The notes under the pieces were generated by a model. That model was not told the origin of the DNA. It did no database searches and was given only the letters and a program-made list of their open reading frames with translations. 16,165 nt of DNA from Candidatus Kuenenia stuttgartensis (lineage in GTDB: Bacteria; Bacteroidota; Bacteroidia; Flavobacteriales_D; Crocinitomicaceae): positions 1 through 16,165 of the forward strand of contig CALPRR020000036.1 in assembly GCA_943326025.2 (NCBI GenBank), given 5' to 3'. The position numbers and the translations under genes were made by a program. Below are positions 1-7,191 of this stretch, in pieces. How positions within the stretch are numbered: position 1 is the stretch's first letter; every line of letters starts with the position of its first letter.

Positions 1-2
1 TT

Positions 3-50
3 CAAACACAAATTGAAAAGGAATTGTTAATAGGTGTTTATAAGTTCTAA
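3..50 (+). CDS. 3' end of a truncated upstream gene (tentative)
   Basis: Frame 3 is open from the left edge and reads QTQIEKELLIGVYKF before a TAA at 48-50. The residue mix, acidic and basic followed by a hydrophobic-aromatic end, looks like a genuine C-terminus, and the other two plus frames stop earlier (frame 1 at 28-30, frame 2 at 14-16). Only 15 codons are visible, so no family can be named. It could be a chance reading frame in AT-rich DNA. Confidence 0.35.
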   Translation, partial: QTQIEKELLIGVYKF

Positions 51-531
51 AAGAAAAGTTTTGGATGTTAAATATATAATTACAAGCAAAATAATAGTTG
101 AATTAAAGACTAAAAGTTTGACAAAGTTTTAGATAAATTACAAACGTTTTTAACACAGAATTTATATTGAATTCATAAAAAAGTAATACACAAAATCATT
201 TTAAGCTTTTTTTGTTAATAACGTTGTAAATGCTTCAAAAACTATAACATTAAATAACTTAAGTTTGTTAGTAATAACCCATATTTTTTTGATAAGTCAT
301 ATTAGCAATTAAAAGTTAAGCTTTTTTTAAACATATGAACATCACTAATAAATAGAATAAGTTTTCTTTATTTAAAAAAATCTTTATTTTATTTATATTC
401 AAAAGAAGAGACATATAGAAAATAGGTTTTTTGAAATTAAAAATGTACATTCAGTTAGAATGGTTTAGATAAACTTAAAATATACAATTAAGTAATTGAT
501 TTTTAATTGTATATAAAAAATATAAATAAGA
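51..531. other. Intergenic region, very AT-rich, no gene seen
   Basis: This is 481 bases with frequent stops in all frames on both strands and no convincing coding potential. It contains a 13-base direct repeat (TTAAGCTTTTTTT at 201-213 and 316-328), a single plus-strand TAAGTTTG at 260-267 matching the Bacteroidota -7 motif TAnnTTTG but without a TTG at the usual distance upstream, and a 12-bp inverted repeat at 480-513, listed separately. The transcription start of the kinase gene probably lies here, but I cannot place it. Confidence 0.6.
480..513 (+). repeat. 12-bp inverted repeat just upstream of the histidine kinase gene
   Basis: ATATACAATTAA at 480-491 is the exact reverse complement of TTAATTGTATAT at 502-513, with a 10-nt spacer. 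It ends 18 nt before the kinase ATG at 532, so it could be a dimeric operator or a leader hairpin that affects ribosome access. There is no T-run terminator and few G/C pairs. It does not resemble the direct-repeat sites usual for LytTR regulators. The function is inferred. Confidence 0.4.
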
Positions 532-2910
532 ATGTTAGAACGATTTAAACTATTAAAAGTTGCAGAAAAACAATTTTTTAATTATTATGAAAAAGAAAAT
601 GATTTTCGAAGGTTGGCAATTTTATATAGCATCGGAGCATTTATAGTTTCTCCTATTTTTTGTCTTTTTTCTTATAATTCAGATTTACTGAAAGTTTATT
701 TTAATATCTGTTTATCCTTTTCGATCTTTTTCCCAATTTATATTTTGATTTGTTGGAAGTTAAAAGAAATAAAAAATTACTTATTGTATTTCTTTCACGC
801 ACATTTTCTTATTGCTACTTATTTTGCTGTTGAAGATTTGGTTAATTTCAAATTTTCTCAAAGTCACTTTTTTTACTTCTTTCTTTTGTTTGCAATAATT
901 GCGCACTTGATTCAACGATTGAATTTAACATTTATCTATATTTTATTTACTTACTTTTTTCTACTTTATGGTTTTTCATTAGTAGATGAACCTGAATTAA
1001 CTTTGGGTAATGTTACTATAATTTTATTTGTTTTCTCATCGACTATTTTTTTAGTTTTATTTTCTCGGGTAAGGTTAATTAATAATGTTCAAGATTATTC
1101 TGATTATTTAAAAAAGATTGTGAATAAACCAGGTTCAGGTTTTATTCTTTTTAAAATTAAAAACAGTAATACGGTTGATATCATTGATTACAATCAAAAA
1201 ACAAATATTTTTTTTCAAATAGATAATAAAGATGAAACAGAAAGAACTAGGAAGTTTATTGAATTTTTTACGGAAGACGAGTTTGTTGTTATTAGTAAAA
1301 TAGAAGGAGAAGAAGTTTTTAGGAAGCAAGTTGAATTAATTATTGAAAACAAAACAAAAACATTTGAATTAAAAACAGGTTTATTAGTTTTAAAAAGTGG
1401 TAAATATTGGTTGTGTCGTTTAGAGGATATTACTGAAAATGTTCAGCATGAATTAGAATTAAGTAATAGAGAAAAAAAGTATCGTAATTTATATTACAAA
1501 AATCAAGCAGGTGTTTTTACTTTAAACAATCAATCTTATCTTTTAGATTGTAACGAAGCTTTTCACATTATTTTTGAAAATGACATTCAAAAAGAAGAAC
1601 AGTTTTTTAATACTTCCGATCAAAAGTCATGGAATAGATTGTTTGTTTATTTAGAAGAGCATGAAACGTTAAGAAATGAAAAATTTGAATTCACATTAAA
1701 ATCAGGTAAAAAGAAAACCTTGATTTTTAATTGGTATTATGATAAAATCAATCAACACATTGAAGGGACAGTTATTGATATTACGAAGGTTGAAAACGCT
1801 TCAAAAGCTATTTTGAGAGCAGAAATTGCTGAAGAGGGAAATAAGTTATTAAAAGCAGAAATTACAGAAAGAATAAAAACAGAAAAACTTTTACAAGATC
1901 AATATTTAAGAAATAAAGCGATTTTCGATAGTTCAGCTAATACCTTGTTATTGATATTTAATATGGAGAATAAAATTTCCTCATTTAACAAGCATAGTGA
2001 AACTTATTTTAATCATTTAACAGGTGAATTATTGCATTCTGGACAAAATTTTAATTTAATATTTAATAAATTATTTAATCCGAAAGAATTAAGATATTTT
2101 CAAATCTTATTAAACAAAGTAAAAAATGGATTATCGGAACGTATTGAAGCTAAGTATATTTATGAAGGTAAGAAAAAATGGTTAGAGTTATTTATTAATC
2201 CAATTTTTGATACAGAAGGAAATGTGTATGAAATTTCATTAGTTGCTCATGATATTTCAAACAAGAAAAAAAATGAAAAAGCGATCGTTTCTTCTTTACA
2301 AGAGAAAGAAATTTTATTAAAAGAAATACATCATCGTGTAAAAAATAATCTTCAAATAATTTCGAGTATATTAAATTTACAAAGTTCATTTGTTCATGAT
2401 CCTAAGATTTTAGATATACTTCAGGATAGTAGAAATAGAATTCGTTCGATGGCAATGATTCATGAAAGTTTATATAGAACAACTAATTTTTCATCGATTA
2501 ATTTTTCAAATTACATTCAAAATATTTCTAGTAATTTATTAGCTTCATTCAGAATAAATGAAGAATTAATTTCATTTTCAACTGATTTATCTTCTGTTGA
2601 TTTAATTTTAGATCAAGCCATTCCTTGTGGATTAATGGTCAATGAATTAATTACAAATACAATCAAATATGCATTTCCAGAAAATAGAAAAGGTGAAATA
2701 AAAATAAAATTACAGGAAATAGAAAACATCATTTATTTAACAGTTCAAGACAATGGAATTGGGTTACCAGAAGATTTTAATATAGAAAATTTAGAATCTT
2801 TAGGTTTACAGTTAGTTGTTTCTTTAACAGAACAATTAAATGGGAATATTGAAATTATAAAATCAAATGGTACAAAATTTTTAATTACCTTTGAAAAAGC
2901 TAAACAATAA
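532..2910 (+). CDS. Membrane sensor histidine kinase, 6TM-PAS-HisKA_2-HATPase
   Basis: This 792-aa protein is the sensor of a two-component system. Residues about 28-180 hold roughly six hydrophobic segments with no large periplasmic loop, suggesting that it senses within or near the membrane. Two or three PAS-like regions follow (about 200-300, 315-420 and 460-578); a charged, probably coiled-coil linker lies at about 420-460. The HisKA_2 dimerisation box at about 596-616 contains EIHHRVKNNLQ, with His600 the likely phosphoacceptor. The ATPase domain has NELITNT (704-710, N box), DNGIGLP (740-746, G1) and LGLQLV (757-762). There is no receiver domain in the protein. The next gene starts 7 nt after its stop and encodes a receiver-LytTR protein, so the two are almost certainly co-transcribed partners. 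The signal sensed is unknown. Start: ATG at 532, the first in frame. Confidence 0.9.
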   Translation: MLERFKLLKVAEKQFFNYYEKENDFRRLAILYSIGAFIVSPIFCLFSYNSDLLKVYFNICLSFSIFFPIYILICWKLKEIKNYLLYFFHAHFLIATYFAVEDLVNFKFSQSHFFYFFLLFAIIAHLIQRLNLTFIYILFTYFFLLYGFSLVDEPELTLGNVTIILFVFSSTIFLVLFSRVRLINNVQDYSDYLKKIVNKPGSGFILFKIKNSNTVDIIDYNQKTNIFFQIDNKDETERTRKFIEFFTEDEFVVISKIEGEEVFRKQVELIIENKTKTFELKTGLLVLKSGKYWLCRLEDITENVQHELELSNREKKYRNLYYKNQAGVFTLNNQSYLLDCNEAFHIIFENDIQKEEQFFNTSDQKSWNRLFVYLEEHETLRNEKFEFTLKSGKKKTLIFNWYYDKINQHIEGTVIDITKVENASKAILRAEIAEEGNKLLKAEITERIKTEKLLQDQYLRNKAIFDSSANTLLLIFNMENKISSFNKHSETYFNHLTGELLHSGQNFNLIFNKLFNPKELRYFQILLNKVKNGLSERIEAKYIYEGKKKWLELFINPIFDTEGNVYEISLVAHDISNKKKNEKAIVSSLQEKEILLKEIHHRVKNNLQIISSILNLQSSFVHDPKILDILQDSRNRIRSMAMIHESLYRTTNFSSINFSNYIQNISSNLLASFRINEELISFSTDLSSVDLILDQAIPCGLMVNELITNTIKYAFPENRKGEIKIKLQEIENIIYLTVQDNGIGLPEDFNIENLESLGLQLVVSLTEQLNGNIEIIKSNGTKFLITFEKAKQ

Positions 2911-2917
2911 CACTATT

Positions 2918-3673
2918 ATGTCAAAAATTAACGTCTTAGTTGTTGAAGACGAATCTATCGTTTCAAAGGATATTCAACATAGTTTAAAAAAACTTGGTTA
3001 CAATGTTGTTGGAGCAGCTGCTACAGGAGATAAAGCTATAGAATTAGCTCATTCGGAACAACCTGATGTAGTTTTAATGGATATCATGCTAAAAGGTGAT
3101 ATGAATGGGATAGAAGCAGCTGAATCGATTAAAAAAGATTTATTTATACCAGTAATATTTTTGACAGCTTATGCTGATGAATCAACTTTATCAAAAGCAA
3201 AAGTAATTGAGCCATATGGTTATATTATTAAACCTTTCAAAGAAATAGATTTACATACATCTATAGAGATGGCTATTTACAAGCATAAAAAAGAAAGAGA
3301 ACAAATTAAGGAAATTGAATATTTATATTCTGTTGTAGATAATAAAGAACCTTCTAAAGAATTTATATTTGTTAAATCTAATAGTAAACTAGTGAAAATA
3401 AATTGTAAGGATATTTATTTCATTGAGGCGTTAAAAGATTATGTGGTAATTAATACTACTGACACAAGGTATACAGTTCATTCAACAATGAAAGATATTG
3501 AAACAAAAATGGGAACAGAAGAATTTGTTCGTGTTCACCGTTCGTTCATCGTTCGTTTAGATAAAATAGCAACGATTGAATTTCCTAATTTAACGCTAGA
3601 AAACAATAAGAAAACGGTTCCAATTGGAGGTTCTTACAGAGATGATTTGAACAGTCGATTAAACTTAATATAA
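2918..3673 (+). CDS. LytTR-family response regulator
   Basis: This is a 251-aa DNA-binding response regulator. The receiver domain (about 1-125) has acidic residues E10-D11, phosphoacceptor Asp55 in VLMDIML, Thr83 in FLTAYAD and Lys105 in IIKPF. The LytTR DNA-binding domain spans about 148-250, with the typical FIEALKDYVVI and VHRSFIV stretches. It probably acts as the phosphorylated transcriptional output of the kinase encoded just upstream. I chose ATG 2918, giving MSKINVLVVEDE, over an in-frame TTG at 2891: the TTG overlaps the kinase gene and adds nine residues that are not part of the receiver fold. The MLKGDMNGIEAA variant around Asp55 is typical of receivers paired with HisKA_2 kinases. 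Its targets are unknown, and no obvious LytTR direct-repeat site was recognised nearby. Confidence 0.92.
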   Translation: MSKINVLVVEDESIVSKDIQHSLKKLGYNVVGAAATGDKAIELAHSEQPDVVLMDIMLKGDMNGIEAAESIKKDLFIPVIFLTAYADESTLSKAKVIEPYGYIIKPFKEIDLHTSIEMAIYKHKKEREQIKEIEYLYSVVDNKEPSKEFIFVKSNSKLVKINCKDIYFIEALKDYVVINTTDTRYTVHSTMKDIETKMGTEEFVRVHRSFIVRLDKIATIEFPNLTLENNKKTVPIGGSYRDDLNSRLNLI

Positions 3674-3713
3674 CTAAAAAAAGGTGTTGAATTTCAACAC
3701 CTTTTTTTAGTTA
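3671..3713. terminator. Perfect 20-bp bidirectional terminator hairpin
   Basis: Positions 3671-3690 pair perfectly with 3694-3713 around a 3-nt loop (ATT). The core is GGTGTTGA/TCAACACC flanked by a run of seven A and a run of seven T, so a U-run follows the GC core on either strand. It lies between the convergent regulator gene (stop 3671-3673) and peptidase gene (stop at 3729), as expected of a shared intrinsic terminator. The regulator stop codon is inside the stem. Confidence 0.9.
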
Positions 3714-3728
3714 ATTAAATTAGATGAA

Positions 3729-6371
3729 TTAATGTTTCATATCATTAATTGGTGCTTCTAAACTAGAAAGTTGAGAGCTGATATCTTTGTATTTTTTTAT
3801 TTGTTGTCTCGTTTGATTCGCATATGCAGCATTGTTGTTTTTATCATGTGCTTCTGCTTCTTGATTCAATTCATCTGTTTTTTGTGTGATAAAACCTTGT
3901 AAATATTTAATGTTTTGAGGTAAGAACATTTTAGTATAAGTGCCACCATTTTCAGATAAATAAGAATAAACAGGAACTGATTTTTCTAAAGCTTCTAAAT
4001 TGTTTTGTCTCACCATAAAAACAGTTAATGAATTCATCATACTTAATTGATCAAACCCTTGTAGTGTATTTCCTTTTAAAGAATTTTCAAAGAATGGATA
4101 AACAGTTAATGGTGCATGACTTTGATACAATTGGCCAATACCAGCCAACATTTTTGAAGAGTTTTCAGATTCGAAAACTTTTGCTTTTTCCATAGCTAAA
4201 GTTGGATTTTTCTGACCTAAATCTCTTAATATAGTTGATATAACCGAATATGATTGTTCTGTTTGAAGACAAGCAGTTAATAATGTTTCTAACTCTTTAT
4301 CCTCTAAATTTTTAGCTAAAAAAGAAAGCGCACTTGAACGAACTTGAGAGTTAGGATCATTTTTAGCTAATCCTTTTAATAGTTCAACTCCTTTTAGTTT
4401 GTTTTCTTCTTTTAATTTATTCGCTTTTTCTATCGCTAATGTTCTGATATACCAGAAAGGATCATTCATTGCATCTAAAACCAACTGTTGAGAAGTAGAA
4501 TCACTTCCTTTTACTCCAAACTGTAAAGCGTCTTTTCTTGCTTTGTATGTTTTTCCATTATAGTATTGATAAACATATTGGTAAGCAGGTTTTTCTTCTC
4601 TTACTTTTGCTAAAAGCATTTGTTGATCGTCTGTAATTACACATTTTAAATCACCTTCATAACTAAAAGTAAATTCATTGTGTAAATTATCAGCAATCAC
4701 TTTATGTGAATGTTTTCCTTTAGAATCGAAAACAGCTATTTCCAACGGTAATTTAAAAATAGAGGCCATTTCTAAATTTTGTTTTTGGTCAATACTAATT
4801 GTAACTGTTTGTTTTACTTCATCTTTCGTTTGTTTAACATCTAAAACAGGATGAGCTGAACCTAAATACCATTGATTGAAAAACCAGTTTAAATCTTCAC
4901 CAGAAACATCTTCAAAAGCCATTCTTAACTGATGAAATTCAGCAGATTTGTATTTATTATTTGTCAAATAGTTGTTGATTGCTTTGAAAAACGCTTCATC
5001 GCCTAAATATGAGCGAAGCATGTGTAAAATTCTTCCACCTTTATTATAAGAGTGTCCATCAAACATTTGTTCACGGTTATCGTAATCAAACCAAACTAAA
5101 TTATGATATCCATTTTGTTGAGCGGATTGATAATAACCATCTGCTTCAATTTCAGCATTGTAAGCAGCCTCATCTAAACCATAACGGTGTTCATCCCATA
5201 AGTATTGAGAATAGTTTGCAAATGATTCATTTAACGTCAAATTAGACCAAGATTCACATGTTACTAAATCCCCAAACCAATGATGAAATAATTCATGCGC
5301 AATAGTTGATTGATCATTTTCATCTAATAATTCACGATTAGATTTATACACATAATCACCAAAAACGACAGCACCGGTATTTTCCATTGCACCAGAAACA
5401 TAATCTCTAACGACAATTTGATGGTATTTATCCCAAGGATATTCAACGCCTAATAATTTTGAAAAGAATCCAATCATAGCAGGTGTTTCACCAAAAATTG
5501 CTTTTGCGTGTTTTTCCCATTGCGGTTCAACGTAATAGTTTACTTCCATTTTCGTTCCATCTGGTCGAGTATAGAAGTCTTTTACCACTTTAAATTCTCC
5601 AACTCCCATCATGAATAAATACGGGGCATGTTGTAAATCTTGTTTCCAATAATCAGTTCGAGTTCCATCAGGATTAACTTTTGAACTAACCAATTTTCCA
5701 TTTGAAAGGGTTACATATTTATTGTCAACTGTAATGAATGTCTCTTGTGTAGATTTCATATTAGGAGAATCAATCGTTGGAAACCAAACAGAACTTGCTT
5801 CCGTTTCACCTTGTGTCCAAATTTGAGGCATTTTAGACTTATCGCTTCCCTTAGGATTAATGAAGTATAATCCTTTATCAGAAGTAATAGCTTGACTTCC
5901 ACCAGTTGTTCTTTCTTCTGGTTTTGCAACATATTTTATTTTGACAGTATAGTTTTCATTTTTAGTGTAAACCCGATCTAATTTTATTCTTAAAAAAGAA
6001 CTGTCATAATTGTAAGTAAGCATTTTATTATTTAATGCAACTTCTAAGATATCCATTCCTTTAGCGTCAAGCGTCAAGCTATCTGTTGTATAAAAATGAG
6101 GTTTTAAAGTGATTGTAGCAACACCATTCATTTTTGATTTAGACCAATCAAAATTTACTTCTAATTTTGTGTGAACAAGATCATTATAAATAGTTTCTGA
6201 GCCCCAATAAATAGTTCTTTTTGTAGGGGTTTCTTTTATAGATTCTGATGGATTTTTCTTCGTTTCAAATGAAGTAGATTCTATAGGAGAATCTGTCATT
6301 TCTGTTTTATTGTTTTTAACTCCACAAGAAACCAAAACGATACCGGCAACTAATACTGAGAATTTTTTCAT
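3729..6371 (-). CDS. M1 family zinc aminopeptidase, lipoprotein
   Basis: This 880-aa protein is a gluzincin aminopeptidase that removes N-terminal residues from peptides. A lipoprotein signal peptide ends in LVSC with lipidated Cys16, so it is probably anchored in the outer or inner membrane facing the periplasm or surface. The N-terminal beta domain covers about 55-250. The exopeptidase motif GAMEN is at 328-332. The zinc site is HELFHH at 359-364 (ligands His359 and His363, catalytic Glu360), with the third ligand Glu382 in NESF. Tyr442 in HSYNKGG fits the catalytic tyrosine. The C-terminal region (about 600-800) is helical and HEAT-like rather than an ERAP/APN-type C-domain. All catalytic residues are present, so activity is expected; the substrate preference cannot be read from sequence. 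It is monocistronic, between a terminator and a divergent gene. Start: ATG, required for the signal peptide. Confidence 0.93.
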   Translation of the reverse strand: MKKFSVLVAGIVLVSCGVKNNKTEMTDSPIESTSFETKKNPSESIKETPTKRTIYWGSETIYNDLVHTKLEVNFDWSKSKMNGVATITLKPHFYTTDSLTLDAKGMDILEVALNNKMLTYNYDSSFLRIKLDRVYTKNENYTVKIKYVAKPEERTTGGSQAITSDKGLYFINPKGSDKSKMPQIWTQGETEASSVWFPTIDSPNMKSTQETFITVDNKYVTLSNGKLVSSKVNPDGTRTDYWKQDLQHAPYLFMMGVGEFKVVKDFYTRPDGTKMEVNYYVEPQWEKHAKAIFGETPAMIGFFSKLLGVEYPWDKYHQIVVRDYVSGAMENTGAVVFGDYVYKSNRELLDENDQSTIAHELFHHWFGDLVTCESWSNLTLNESFANYSQYLWDEHRYGLDEAAYNAEIEADGYYQSAQQNGYHNLVWFDYDNREQMFDGHSYNKGGRILHMLRSYLGDEAFFKAINNYLTNNKYKSAEFHQLRMAFEDVSGEDLNWFFNQWYLGSAHPVLDVKQTKDEVKQTVTISIDQKQNLEMASIFKLPLEIAVFDSKGKHSHKVIADNLHNEFTFSYEGDLKCVITDDQQMLLAKVREEKPAYQYVYQYYNGKTYKARKDALQFGVKGSDSTSQQLVLDAMNDPFWYIRTLAIEKANKLKEENKLKGVELLKGLAKNDPNSQVRSSALSFLAKNLEDKELETLLTACLQTEQSYSVISTILRDLGQKNPTLAMEKAKVFESENSSKMLAGIGQLYQSHAPLTVYPFFENSLKGNTLQGFDQLSMMNSLTVFMVRQNNLEALEKSVPVYSYLSENGGTYTKMFLPQNIKYLQGFITQKTDELNQEAEAHDKNNNAAYANQTRQQIKKYKDISSQLSSLEAPINDMKH

Positions 6372-6608
6372 TTTATATATCTGCTAATTTATAGACGTAA
6401 CACAAAGCTGATAAATTTTTTTGATTAGTCAGTGAATAATCATTTAAAAAGCTGAATTTTTAGGATTTATGGAGGAAATATAAAGCTGAAAGGAAGTGAA
6501 TTAAAAAGATAGTATGATTTTTAACTCAAATTAAAGATTATAATATCAATTAGGACAAACATTTTATCAATTTCAATTTATTTTACATTTTATCAACGCT
6601 GATTATAT

Positions 6609-6616
6609 TATTTTTG
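6609..6616 (+). promoter_or_regulatory. Possible -7 promoter element of the biotin carrier gene
   Basis: TATTTTTG matches the Bacteroidota housekeeping -7 consensus TAnnTTTG and lies 16 nt before the ATG at 6633. No clear TTG was found at the usual 17-23 nt upstream, so the call is weak. If correct, the leader would be very short. The rest of the divergent region (6372-6632) is AT-rich and holds no gene; I saw no good promoter for the peptidase gene on the other strand. Confidence 0.35.
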
Positions 6617-6632
6617 TACAAATTTTGAAACT

Positions 6633-7100
6633 ATGACAAATCAAGTTTGGAACATCGACGGTAAAGATACTGTGAGCAATGGAGGTTCTGTTGTTAAATG
6701 GGATGACGAACGTTTTTTTACTTTAACTTTCAATGGTAAAGATTTTTACGGTGAAATTTTAGAAGAAAAAACAGAAGATCACCGATTAAAAATAAAAATC
6801 AATCATAGAGTTTTCGAAGTAAAGAAAAAAGGAGAATTAGATGAATTAATTGCTGCACTTGGTTTAGATGTTCCGAAAGTGAGAAAATTAAAAGAATTAC
6901 AAGCACCAATGCCAGGTCGTATTGTAAACATTGCTGTAAAAGTAGGAGATGAATTGAATGTTGGTGACGAAATTCTTTCTTTAGAAGCTATGAAAATGGA
7001 AAACGTTTTAAAAGCCGAAGGAGTTGGTATTGTAAAAGCAATATTAATTGAAAGCGGTCAAGTAGTTGAAAAAGGAGCTGTATTGATAGAATTTGAATAA
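6633..7100 (+). CDS. Biotin carboxyl carrier protein (acyl-CoA carboxylase type)
   Basis: This 155-aa protein is a biotin carrier subunit, shuttling carboxyl groups between a biotin carboxylase and a carboxyltransferase in acetyl- or propionyl-CoA carboxylation. Residues about 86-155 form a biotinyl/lipoyl domain beginning at LQAPMPGRI, with the biotinylation motif EAMKMEN at 118-124 (biotinyl-Lys121). The first about 85 residues are a small N-terminal domain, as in stand-alone carriers of propionyl-CoA or methylmalonyl-CoA type enzymes. It has no Ala/Pro-rich linker, unlike many AccB proteins. No biotin carboxylase or carboxyltransferase gene is adjacent in this window, so its partners must be encoded elsewhere. 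It stands alone, with its own terminator downstream, and is convergent with the receptor gene. Confidence 0.88.
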   Translation: MTNQVWNIDGKDTVSNGGSVVKWDDERFFTLTFNGKDFYGEILEEKTEDHRLKIKINHRVFEVKKKGELDELIAALGLDVPKVRKLKELQAPMPGRIVNIAVKVGDELNVGDEILSLEAMKMENVLKAEGVGIVKAILIESGQVVEKGAVLIEFE

Positions 7101-7117
7101 AAAATTTTATTATATAA

Positions 7118-7146
7118 AAAAAGCTGTCTTTTTCGGACAGCTTTTT
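7118..7146. terminator. Intrinsic terminator after the biotin carrier gene
   Basis: AAAAAGCTGTC (7118-7128) pairs with GACAGCTTTTT (7136-7146) around a 7-nt loop; the stem has a GC-containing core and ends in a T-run. It lies 17 nt beyond the biotin carrier stop codon and between convergent genes. The A-run on the left arm would give a U-run on the minus strand too, so it may also stop transcription of the receptor gene. Confidence 0.85.
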
Positions 7147-7191
7147 GTGTTTTGAACCATATGTTTTATATGGCTTATCTATTATTTCATT

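Noticed and set aside
260..267. TAAGTTTG as the promoter -7 box of the kinase gene
   Set aside because: It matches TAnnTTTG, but no TTG lies 17-23 nt upstream (the nearest is 33 nt away) and it would leave a leader of more than 250 nt.
201..328. Direct repeat TTAAGCTTTTTTT at 201-213 and 316-328
   Set aside because: Only 13 bases, mostly a T-run, in very AT-rich DNA; two copies are easily explained by composition and no further copies or a regular spacing were seen.
2891..2917. TTG start for the response regulator inside the kinase gene
   Set aside because: An ATG at 2918 gives the standard receiver beginning MSKINVLVVEDE; the nine extra residues are translated from kinase coding sequence in another frame.
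5009..5245. Plus-strand frame of 78 codons inside the peptidase gene
   Set aside because: It is antisense to the conserved catalytic region of the M1 peptidase and has no recognisable domain; it exists because the opposite strand is constrained.
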